This document shows positions 25,591-32,163 of a stretch of DNA of 64,000 nucleotides, in pieces. The translations under genes and the position numbers were made by a program. Numbering within the stretch: position 1 is the stretch's first letter; each line of letters opens with the position of its first letter. Under the pieces are notes generated by a model. That model ran no database searches and was not told the origin of the DNA. It saw nothing but the letters and a program-made list of their open reading frames with translations. The stretch comes from Geothrix sp. (GTDB lineage: Bacteria; Acidobacteriota; Holophagae; Holophagales; Holophagaceae): positions 310,001 through 374,000 of the forward strand of contig NZ_CP126625.1 of NCBI RefSeq assembly GCF_030219325.1. The letters are read 5' to 3'.

Positions 25591-25625
25591 GCTTACATGG
25601 CCTACACGGCAAACAGGAGATTCCC

Positions 25626-25880
25626 ATGAGCCACGACCCCAAACCCACCCATGAGGTCATCATCCTGGTGAACGAGAACCCGGTGAAGATGGTCGCCCAC
25701 AAGGCGAATGGTGCCGAAATCAAGGCCGCTGCCATCGCCCAAGGAGTTCAGATTCAGCAGGACTTCCTACTTTCTGAGGAGCTCGGGGCCCAGAGGTCTC
25801 GAGTGGTTGGCGATGTCGACGAAGTACCCCTCCACAAGGACCAGAGGTTCATCGCGGTGGCTCCGGACGATAACTCCTAG
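25626..25880 (+). CDS. Ubiquitin-like protein (single multiubiquitin-type domain)
   Basis: 84 residues from ATG 25626 with AGGAGA upstream. The fold pattern fits the Multiubiquitin family beta-grasp: 'HEVIILVNENPVKMVAHKANGAEIKAAA' (two strands and helix), then 'FLLSEELGAQRSRVVGDVDEVPLHKDQRFIAVAP'. Only one domain is present rather than a tandem. The C-terminus is 'APDDNS' with no Gly-Gly, so either the extra residues are trimmed by the JAB peptidase encoded downstream or conjugation uses another end. First gene of a four-gene operon (Ubl, E2-like, JAB-E1, unknown) with gaps of 11, -22 and 2 bp. Confidence 0.75.
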   Translation: MSHDPKPTHEVIILVNENPVKMVAHKANGAEIKAAAIAQGVQIQQDFLLSEELGAQRSRVVGDVDEVPLHKDQRFIAVAPDDNS

Positions 25881-25891
25881 GGAGCTGTCCC

Positions 25892-26278
25892 ATGACCGAG
25901 CATGTTGCAAAGGCGGTGGAGGAACTCCGGCTCCACTTCGAAGGTCATCAGATGTCGGTGCAAGAGGACGGAGATGGCGGAGCGTGGGTGATCATCGAAG
26001 AGGTTCCCATCGATGGCCTCTATACCTTCGGGCATTCCTGGGTGGGATTCCGCATCACATTTCAATACCCCCACGCAGATGTCTATCCCCATTTCGTCCG
26101 AGGGGACTTGCAACGCCTTGATGGCCGTCCCTTAGGTGAGGGGATTCAAGCTGGCCAGACGTTCCTAGGCCGGCCCGCCCTCCAACTTTCGAGAAGGTCC
26201 AACCGCCTCAACCCCAGGACAGACACCGCCCTCCTCAAACTTCATAAGGTCCTTTTATGGTTCAGGACGCATCCTTAG
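25892..26278 (+). CDS. E2-like protein lacking any cysteine
   Basis: 128 residues from ATG 25892 (GGGAG upstream). It has the UBC-type succession of an N-terminal helix (VAKAVEELRLHF), a beta meander (WVIIEEVPIDGLYTFGHSWVGFRITFQYPHADVYPHFVRGD) and a C-terminal helix (TALLKLHKVLLWFRT), like the prokaryotic 'E2 family E' proteins that accompany multiubiquitin genes. There is not one Cys in the protein, so no thioester can form at this E2. Candidate alternatives are Ser/His residues around 'RRSNRLNPRTD', or the protein is only a scaffold. Its last codons overlap the start of the JAB-E1 gene. Confidence 0.62.
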   Translation: MTEHVAKAVEELRLHFEGHQMSVQEDGDGGAWVIIEEVPIDGLYTFGHSWVGFRITFQYPHADVYPHFVRGDLQRLDGRPLGEGIQAGQTFLGRPALQLSRRSNRLNPRTDTALLKLHKVLLWFRTHP

Positions 26279-27717
26279 ACTACGAGCTAGTACTACCTGG
26301 GGGAATCGCCTCCGATCTCTTCAGCCATCTCTTCCCTGGCGATGGTGACGAGCATGGGGCGGTACTGGCCGCTGGGATTTCTCGTACTGGGAATCGAGTA
26401 CGCCTTCTTGGGCGGAACCTTTTCCTCGCGAAGGATGGCTTGGAGTATGTTCCCGGCCAGCGCGGGTATAGGATGCTCACCCCTTCCTTTGTGCGAGACC
26501 GAGCGCTCTTTTGCCGGGATGAGGGGTTCGCCTACCTAGCGATCCACAACCACGCAGGCCTAGACTCCGTGGAGTTTTCAGGGGATGACCTTAGGTCTCA
26601 TGAGCGAGGCTACCCTGCCCTCAGGGACATCACCCGGGGTCAAATAGTTGGTGGCCTCGTCTTCGCGCAGAACGCAGTTGCCGGGGACCTCTGGTTTAAG
26701 AATGGGAGGAAGCCCCTCGCAGGAGCTCGAGTGCTGGGCTCTACATTTCGCTACCTCACCTCAGACCCCATCGCTGGAGGCAGGGGCCTCGACATCAAAT
26801 ATGATCGGCAGGCGAGGCTCTTCGGGGAGCGGGGGCAGGGGATTCTTCGTAAGCAACGAGTTGGGATCATTGGCCTTGGTGGAATCGGTTCTCTCGTTTG
26901 CGAGCTTCTCTCGCGCCTTGGAGTTGGATCTTTGGTGTTAGTTGATCCGGATCGGATTGAACCATCCAACCTTTCAAGGGTTGTAGGGAGTTCCGCCTGG
27001 GACACCCGTGAAGTTTTTCAGCAGTCTGGTTTGCCGAAGTGGATCAAGAATATGCCATTTTCCCGTCCACGACTGAAGGTGGATATTGCTTCTCGAGTCG
27101 CTCGCCAAGCAAATTCTTCAATCGAAGTTCAACGAATTCCTGAGTCTGTCGTGGACGGCGATACAGCAGAGGCCCTCACCAGTTGTGATTTTATTTTTCT
27201 TGCAGCTGATAGCCATCAGGCTCGGCATGTCTTCAACGCTCTGGTTCACCAATACCTAATCCCTGGTGTCCAACTTGGGGCAAAGGTTGAGGTAGAGGCT
27301 GCTACCGGAAAGGTCGGACGCGTATTCAGCGTTGTTCGCCCTTCAAACCCCGGGTCAGCTTGTCTCTGGTGCAATGGACTCATCTCGCCGGCCAAGCTCC
27401 AGGATGAAGCTCTCTCAGCCACGGAGCGAATTGCCCAAAGGTACGTGGATGAACCCGATATCCCATCGCCAAGTGTAATCACCCTCAACGCCGTAGCTGC
27501 GGCCCGTGGGGTCGACGACTACCTATTTAGAACCGTAGGCCTCCGGCTTGGGGGGCTAGAACATGACTTCCTCTACTTCGAGCCCAGGTTAGGATCCATT
27601 CGGTTCGACGCACCTCGCACCGACGCAGAGTGCACGGAATGCGGGGCTTCATCGGGCAGCAGGTTTGCCGCTGGTGACGGTGCAAGGCTGCCTGTACGTC
27701 CTTTTAGGAGGAGGTAA
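26257..27717 (+). CDS. JAB deubiquitinase - E1 (ThiF) fusion protein
   Basis: 486 residues from ATG 26257. Residues ~1-170 are a JAB/JAMM metalloprotease with E32, H97-x-H99, S108 and D111 all present. Residues ~180-430 are an E1/ThiF adenylation domain: KYDRQARLFG, the nucleotide loop GLGGIG (206-211), D230 in LVLVDPDRIEPSNLSR, and 'IPSPSVITLNAVAA'. CxxC pairs at C369/C372 and C459/C462 probably hold zinc. The only other cysteines are C86, C215 and C310, none in the crossover region where E1 enzymes carry the catalytic Cys. So it should process and adenylate the Ubl, while thioester chemistry is doubtful. Confidence 0.85.
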   Translation: MVQDASLDYELVLPGGIASDLFSHLFPGDGDEHGAVLAAGISRTGNRVRLLGRNLFLAKDGLEYVPGQRGYRMLTPSFVRDRALFCRDEGFAYLAIHNHAGLDSVEFSGDDLRSHERGYPALRDITRGQIVGGLVFAQNAVAGDLWFKNGRKPLAGARVLGSTFRYLTSDPIAGGRGLDIKYDRQARLFGERGQGILRKQRVGIIGLGGIGSLVCELLSRLGVGSLVLVDPDRIEPSNLSRVVGSSAWDTREVFQQSGLPKWIKNMPFSRPRLKVDIASRVARQANSSIEVQRIPESVVDGDTAEALTSCDFIFLAADSHQARHVFNALVHQYLIPGVQLGAKVEVEAATGKVGRVFSVVRPSNPGSACLWCNGLISPAKLQDEALSATERIAQRYVDEPDIPSPSVITLNAVAAARGVDDYLFRTVGLRLGGLEHDFLYFEPRLGSIRFDAPRTDAECTECGASSGSRFAAGDGARLPVRPFRRR

Positions 27718-27719
27718 GC

Positions 27720-28391
27720 ATGGGCGGAACTGCCTCTCTCCCTCATGGCGTCAATAGGCTCGACCTTGAAGAGGCAGTTCTGATCATTTGTGAGGATAAG
27801 TTGGTCCTCCATCCCAAGGATGGGGACCAACACTGGACACTACATTTCGGCCCGATTTCAAAAATCCTAGACATCCACCGTACGCGGAGGGCTGCTGGCG
27901 GTGCGGTGGAATACGAAACCCTGTTCGAGATCAGCCATGAACGCCTAGGTTCTCTCTTAGGCGAGATTTCAGCCGAATTGATGAGCGCGTTTCGATCACT
28001 CCTTCACCCTCTCCAAATCGATTGGATGGTTCGCCATCATGTCAGTGCTGAACCCGCGTTCTTTCCACCAGAGTCTGAGTTTGAAGAATTGACGAGGGTG
28101 CGGAAGAAGCGGCTCTATATCGATGCGACGAAACTCCAGGATCGAATTGGGCATCTTGCCTACCTGGAAGACCTCTTGGACCTCCCTGACGGTCGCGCCT
28201 TTTCGATCATCTGCCATAGAAACCCACTCACGCCGAAGGACTTCGGTGTCGGATTCAAAGTTACAGACCCTCTGGGTAGACCCCAGTTGCTGTGGTGCTC
28301 CTATCGCCGCGGGGAGAGACAGTTGAAAGCATTGGTTGGAAAGCTCATGCCTAGATTCATGGCAGCAATGGAGATTACCCCGTCAGAATAA
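27720..28391 (+). CDS. Fourth gene of the ubiquitin-like operon, unrecognised
   Basis: 223 residues from ATG 27720. GGAGGAGGT ends inside the stop of the JAB-E1 gene, so translation is coupled. The N-terminal ~60 residues look like a small beta domain (VLIICEDKLVLHPKDGDQHWTLHFGPISKILDI). The middle is helical (LGEISAELMSAFRSLLHPLQIDWM) and the end is basic (DPLGRPQLLWCSYRRGERQLKALVGKLMPR). C-rich zinc motifs are absent. Tight coupling says it belongs to the conjugation pathway, as an adaptor, target-recognition factor or effector; I cannot tell which. Confidence 0.7.
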   Translation: MGGTASLPHGVNRLDLEEAVLIICEDKLVLHPKDGDQHWTLHFGPISKILDIHRTRRAAGGAVEYETLFEISHERLGSLLGEISAELMSAFRSLLHPLQIDWMVRHHVSAEPAFFPPESEFEELTRVRKKRLYIDATKLQDRIGHLAYLEDLLDLPDGRAFSIICHRNPLTPKDFGVGFKVTDPLGRPQLLWCSYRRGERQLKALVGKLMPRFMAAMEITPSE

Positions 28392-28614
28392 TTGGGGTGT
28401 GAATCCAACTAACTGGAAGCAAATCTCTCAAGGAGTCAATGCAGCTTGTTTGGACCCAATTGAATACCGCTCCCCAGCAAACCCAAGGTACATGCGAGAA
28501 CGACTCTTGAGCCCGAAAGAACGGAGTAGGAATACACCAGGTGAGCACACCTCCGAGTCAGCGGTGGAGCGGTAGTTCCCCGATGGCGACGCTCGCGCTC
28601 GACCCCTGGCTACC

Positions 28615-29427
28615 ATGAGTTCAACACCGACTCCGGATCTCCTTTCTCCCTGCCGGTTCTGCGGTAGCACCAGCGCACCCAAGGCCGATGCACACATTTT
28701 CCCGAAAGCGATTTTTCTAAAGGCGAAAGCGGCGCAGGGTAACGAGGATTTTCTGTGGGCCATCGATCGGGATGGATCCAAGCCGCCAAGAAGGGTCCGG
28801 ATCGGAGAATACGACTCCAACATCCTCTGCCAGGAATGCGAGCGCAGCCACCAGGACATCGACACCCGCGGTGTTCGCGCGCTTTTCCAGACCCCTTACA
28901 AATCGGTCCGGGTGCATGCGAAAAAACAGCTCATCTTGAAATATTCGGATCGAGCGAATGCTCGTGATATCCGGACATTTCTATATTTCACTCTGCTCAA
29001 GGCGGCCTGGTCTCAGCGCGACACATTCTCGAACGTGGACCTGGAGCCGGGGGTTGAAGCGCATTTCCGGAGAACCATCCAAGAAGGAATCGAACCGGAT
29101 GACCTTCATGTGCCAATCTTCCTGACTGAACACGGACAGGCCACCCCGGGCTTCATCTCCACACCCATGATTTACCACGGCCTCATCACCGTATTCCCGA
29201 GCGGCACCTACACCATCTACCAGCTGAATGTAGGCGAACGCTGCGCTTGGGTACAGGCCGGGAAGGGGGCCAAGGGCTTTGGTCAACAATCGGCACATCT
29301 GGCGCTTCGCGATGGTCAAAGGGTCCATATTCTCCGAAGTTCCCGAGCGGACGCGGCGAATGAAGAGTGGATCGCCCAACTGGTTGCCGATCGGATGAGC
29401 AGTGGTGGGGGAAGGTGGACCCCCTAG
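28615..29427 (+). CDS. HNH/treble-clef-like zinc protein, possible nuclease
   Basis: 270 residues from ATG 28615. The N-terminus has 'CRFCGSTSAPKADAHIFPKAIFLKA' and ~45 residues later 'ILCQECERSHQDID', i.e. CxxC…H…CxxC with a following His, the pattern of HNH/treble-clef proteins. The rest (DIRTFLYFTLLKAAWSQRD…IYQLNVGERCAWV) is unrecognised. It lies 223 bp after the ubiquitin-like operon on the same strand; that gap (28392-28614) shows no clear promoter or hairpin. It may be an effector nuclease of the locus or an independent defence gene. Confidence 0.55.
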   Translation: MSSTPTPDLLSPCRFCGSTSAPKADAHIFPKAIFLKAKAAQGNEDFLWAIDRDGSKPPRRVRIGEYDSNILCQECERSHQDIDTRGVRALFQTPYKSVRVHAKKQLILKYSDRANARDIRTFLYFTLLKAAWSQRDTFSNVDLEPGVEAHFRRTIQEGIEPDDLHVPIFLTEHGQATPGFISTPMIYHGLITVFPSGTYTIYQLNVGERCAWVQAGKGAKGFGQQSAHLALRDGQRVHILRSSRADAANEEWIAQLVADRMSSGGGRWTP

Positions 29428-29732
29428 AGCCCGTGGTACCAGGTAGCGGGACGATCAGACACCATCGTTTTTATACTATTTACATTGAACTTGTAACACT
29501 TCTACACGACCGGACAGCTTTTGCTTCCAACCTTGCACGATCGGACAAAATATGGTTCCAGCACCGGGTCTGTTTGGTCGATTTTGATCCTCAAAAGGGG
29601 GTGAAATCGGATCTATGCGGACAGATTATGCTTCCTGAACAGGACATCTTTTCGTTCACTACACACGGCCTTGCGGTAACGCGGAAACATGAAGTCTGGT
29701 TTCAGCCATGGGACCCAGCTTCTCCTTTGGGG
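29428..29732. other. Right-end segment of the island without a supported gene
   Basis: A plus-strand frame runs through 29367-29756 (…RSDKIWFQHRVCLVDFDPQKGVKSDL…) but overlaps the HNH gene, has no ribosome site and no recognisable domain. Probably remnant sequence. Confidence 0.4.
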
Positions 29733-29774
29733 ATGACGAACAAGGCCCCGTGGTGACGGGGCCTTGTTCGTCAT
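29733..29774. terminator. 19-bp perfect inverted repeat near the right island end
   Basis: The arms (29733-29751 and 29756-29774) are perfectly complementary around the 4-nt loop GGTG, with core AACAAGGCCCCGT / ACGGGGCCTTGTT. The core looks like a bidirectional terminator in sequence style, although no T tract follows on either strand. The arms are unusually long and exact. Confidence 0.55.
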
Positions 29775-29829
29775 GAGAGGTCAAAACTCCAGGTTGTGAG
29801 TGATAACAGCCACACCCTCTTGATTTGAG

Positions 29830-29849
29830 TCCTTAACTGAACGGCATTA
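29830..29849 (-). repeat. Right terminal inverted repeat of the island
   Basis: TCCTTAACTGAACGGCATTA, the reverse complement of the left end with one mismatch. No transposase gene is next to this end. The 55 bp between it and the long palindrome hold nothing recognised. Confidence 0.82.
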
Positions 29850-29861
29850 CCCCTCGCGGGG
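29850..29861. repeat. Target-site duplication, right copy
   Basis: CCCCTCGCGGGG, identical to 4712-4723 and directly abutting the right terminal repeat. The following GCCTT completes the right arm of the original host terminator. Confidence 0.8.
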
Positions 29862-29890
29862 GCCTTCCTGTTCAGGGTCGTACTGGAGAC

Positions 29891-30490
29891 CTACTCGCCC
29901 GCGGGCCGGTAGTCATCGGCCAGGGTCACGGGCACCTTGGCCTTGATCTCGGACAGGATGCTGGCCTGGATATCTGCCATCCGCTTCTGCTTGAGGCTCT
30001 GGGCCACCTGTCCCTTCACGGCCTCGAAGGGGGGGATGCCCTGGGCCTGGCCCGCGGCTTTCAGGCGCTCGACCTGCTCCTGGTAAAAGGCCTTGAGCTG
30101 CTCGTCCGTGGGCTCGGCATTGGTCGTGCGCCGCTTGGCCAGGGCCTGGAAGTAGACGCTGGCCTGCTGCTGCTCCAGCTGGCGTTTGACGCTGGGGTCC
30201 TGGTCCAGCCCGGTCTGCTTGGCATAGGCGCTGATGGCCCGGGAGGTGGCGAGGCGGCTGGCGAGGTTGGCCCGCTCGTCCCGGGCGGCGGGATCGGAGA
30301 GGAAGGCCTGGGCCTCCTTGGGGTCCGTCGAGAGGGTCTTCACCACGTCCTGGAACTCGGCCTCGGTGATCTTCTCGCCGCCTACATTGGCGATCACGCG
30401 GCTCGCGTCAGGCTTGCCGGTCTTGCAGGCCAGGGACAGGAGGAGGGCCGAACCTGCGAGGAGGACGGCGGGGCGGGTCAGCTTGGACAT
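29891..30490 (-). CDS. SurA-N-like lipoprotein
   Basis: 199 residues from ATG 30490 with GGAGAG upstream. Lipoprotein signal MSKLTRPAVLLAGSALLLSLAC with Cys at residue 22. The mature part is helical and typical of the chaperone arm of SurA/PpiD-type proteins (VIANVGGEKITEAEFQDVVKTLS…RANLASRLATSRAISAYAKQTGLDQDPSVKRQLEQQ…DEQLKAFYQEQ). It lacks the parvulin catalytic domain. Likely an envelope-anchored folding helper. It converges on the small secreted protein at 4094-4687 if the island is removed. Confidence 0.75.
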   Translation of the reverse strand: MSKLTRPAVLLAGSALLLSLACKTGKPDASRVIANVGGEKITEAEFQDVVKTLSTDPKEAQAFLSDPAARDERANLASRLATSRAISAYAKQTGLDQDPSVKRQLEQQQASVYFQALAKRRTTNAEPTDEQLKAFYQEQVERLKAAGQAQGIPPFEAVKGQVAQSLKQKRMADIQASILSEIKAKVPVTLADDYRPAGE

Positions 30491-30545
30491 GGAATCTCTC
30501 CGAAAGGCATCAGAAGATCCAGAATGACAGGTCCGGGAGGATCCC

Positions 30546-30839
30546 ATGAGCCGAATTAGCGACCTCGAAGGCCTGGAATTGGCGGTCTACAGCGCCACCT
30601 GGTGCCCGGATTGCCGGCGCCTGGAGGCCTGGCTGGCGGAGCACCAGGTGGCCCATACCAAGGTGGACATCGAGACCGTGCCCGGGGCCGCCGAGAAGCT
30701 CGAGGCCGAGACCGGGAAGCGGGCCATCCCCTTCGTGCTGGTGAACGGGAGGCGCTGGGTCCGGGGCTACCACAAGGAGCTGCCCCAGCGGCTGGACGGA
30801 GATCTGCTGGTCGAGGAGCTGGTAGCGGCCGGAAAGTAA
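30546..30839 (+). CDS. Glutaredoxin-like protein
   Basis: 97 residues from ATG 30546 (GGAGGA upstream). Thioredoxin fold with active site CPDC (YSATWCPDCRRLEAWL) at about residue 20 and cis-Pro loop 'KRAIPFVLVNGRRWVRGYHKEL'. Small cytosolic thiol-disulfide oxidoreductase. Divergent from the SurA-like lipoprotein gene with a 55-bp gap. The last ~17 codons and the bases behind the stop are duplicated 179 bp downstream. Confidence 0.85.
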   Translation: MSRISDLEGLELAVYSATWCPDCRRLEAWLAEHQVAHTKVDIETVPGAAEKLEAETGKRAIPFVLVNGRRWVRGYHKELPQRLDGDLLVEELVAAGK

Positions 30840-30964
30840 CCCGCCCCGGACACGCGCGCGGGTGTGCAATTCGGATCCCGCCCCCCTCCGGCCTGATTCC
30901 CTCCCTGTGGGGCCCCGCTCCGCAGGCTGCCCCGCAGCCTGCTCTGCGACCCACATGGTCGGGA

Positions 30965-31025
30965 CAGCGGCTGGACGGGGATCTGCTGGTCGAGGAGCTG
31001 CTGGCGGCTGGAAAGTAACCCGCCC
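30965..31025 (+). repeat. Duplicated 3' end of the glutaredoxin gene
   Basis: About 60 bp nearly identical to 30786-30846 (CAGCGGCTGGACGG…GGAAAGTAACCCGCCC), including the stop codon, displaced by 179 bp. The intervening ~120 bp is not repeated in the window. It reads as the scar of a tandem duplication followed by deletion. The 31026-31107 stretch leads into mreB. Confidence 0.8.
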
Positions 31026-31107
31026 GAAACCCGGTTGCGCCCCCCGGGCCAGTTGTAGTCGGTCCGGTCTGCGCGTGGCACACTAGGAGGTTCTCCGGGA
31101 GTCCTCT

Positions 31108-32151
31108 GTGGCCAGCATTTTCTCCAGCCAGTTCTGGTCCAATTTGTTCAATTCCGACCTTGCCATCGATCTCGGCACGGCCTCGACCCTGATCCACACC
31201 AAGCAGGCCGGGCGCATCGTCATCTATGAACCTTCCATCGTGGCCGTGAACACCCTCACCCACGAGGTGGAAGCCGTGGGCGACGAGGCCAAGCAGCTGC
31301 TGGGCCGCGCCCCGCAGGGCGTGCGCACCATCCGCCCCATGAAAGACGGCATGATCTTCGAGGTGGACGCCGCCGAGAAGATGCTGGCCGCGTTCATCCT
31401 GAAGGCCCGCCCCAACCGCGGCATCGCCCGCACCCGCATCGTGGTCAGCGTGCCGCCCCGGGCCCACCAGGTGGCGCGCCGGGCGGTGAAGCAGGTCTGC
31501 TACGACGCCAAGGCCGGCGAGGTCTTCCTGGTGGACCAGACCATGGTGGCGGCCATCGGCGCCGGGCTCGCCATCAACGAGAAACGCGGCTGCATGATCG
31601 TGGACATCGGCGGCGGCACCACGGACGTGGCCGTCATCAGCTACAACGGCAAGGTGTTCTCGGATTCCATCCTCATCGCCGGCGACGAGATGGACGAGGC
31701 GGTGATCAAGTACATCCGCGAAAAGTACAACGTGCTGATCTCGGAAGCTTCGGCTGAAGAAGTGAAATGGACGCTGGGCTCCGCCTTCCCCTCCGAGCTG
31801 ACGCGCACCATGGAAGTGAGCGGCCGTGACCAGTTCGAGGGCCTGCCCAAGACGCTCACCCTGAATGACGCCGAGATCCGCGAAGCCCTGGCCGAGCCCA
31901 TCGGCGCCATCATCGACCTGGTGCGCAAGGCCCTGAACGAGACGCCGCCCCAGCTGGCGGCGGACCTCATCGACCGCGGCATCTGCCTGACGGGTGGCGG
32001 CTCGCTCATCCAGGGGCTGGACGAACGCCTCCGCAAGGAGACGCACCTGCCGGTCTTCCGGGCCGAGGATCCCCAGACCGCCGTGGTGCGGGGCACCGCG
32101 CTGCTGCTGGAGAACATCCCGCTCCTGCGCCGCATCCAGATCCTCGACTAG
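31108..32151 (+). CDS. mreB: Rod-shape actin homologue MreB
   Basis: 347 residues from GTG 31108 with GGGAG upstream. Actin-fold ATPase forming filaments under the inner membrane that guide lateral wall synthesis. Motifs: phosphate 1 'DLAIDLGTASTLIHT', connect 1 'VDQTMVAAIGAGL', phosphate 2 'MIVDIGGGTTDVAVIS', adenosine 'GICLTGGGSLIQGLDERL'. Amphipathic N-terminus (ASIFSSQFWSNLF) fits membrane binding. First gene of mreB-mreC-mreD-mrdA-rodA, all closely spaced or overlapping. Confidence 0.97.
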   Translation: MASIFSSQFWSNLFNSDLAIDLGTASTLIHTKQAGRIVIYEPSIVAVNTLTHEVEAVGDEAKQLLGRAPQGVRTIRPMKDGMIFEVDAAEKMLAAFILKARPNRGIARTRIVVSVPPRAHQVARRAVKQVCYDAKAGEVFLVDQTMVAAIGAGLAINEKRGCMIVDIGGGTTDVAVISYNGKVFSDSILIAGDEMDEAVIKYIREKYNVLISEASAEEVKWTLGSAFPSELTRTMEVSGRDQFEGLPKTLTLNDAEIREALAEPIGAIIDLVRKALNETPPQLAADLIDRGICLTGGGSLIQGLDERLRKETHLPVFRAEDPQTAVVRGTALLLENIPLLRRIQILD

Positions 32152-32163
32152 CCGGGAGGACGC

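Larger units (their letters stand above)
4724..29849. mobile_element. 25.1-kb IS4-type transposon / defence island
   Basis: The segment has 20-bp inverted terminal repeats (left TAATGCCGTTCACTTAAGGA, right copy differing only by C to G at position 13). It is flanked by a 12-bp direct target duplication, carries an IS4-family transposase whose stop codon is ~27 bp inside the left repeat, and has clearly lower GC than both flanks. Joining the flanks at one copy of the 12-mer regenerates a perfect terminator hairpin between convergent host genes. Cargo includes an RHS toxin locus, a ubiquitin-like conjugation operon, orphan antitoxins, an attC site and decayed transposase remnants. What remains inferred is whether the whole unit moved in one step or grew by later insertions between the ends. 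Confidence 0.78.

Noticed and set aside
28392-28614. A third attC site between the Ubl operon and the HNH-like gene (CTAAC at ~28410, GTTCCCC at ~28574)
   Set aside because: The end boxes are not complementary and the blocks conserved between the other two sites are missing.
29367-29756. 129-codon plus-strand ORF at the right end of the island
   Set aside because: Overlaps the HNH-like gene by 61 bp, has no ribosome site and no recognisable domain.
4770-29849. Composite transposon with two full IS4 copies
   Set aside because: Only one transposase gene exists; the right end has the 20-bp repeat but no IS4 coding remnant that I can see.
4724-29849. Prophage
   Set aside because: Apart from a Ner-like regulator there are no capsid, tail, terminase or lysis genes.
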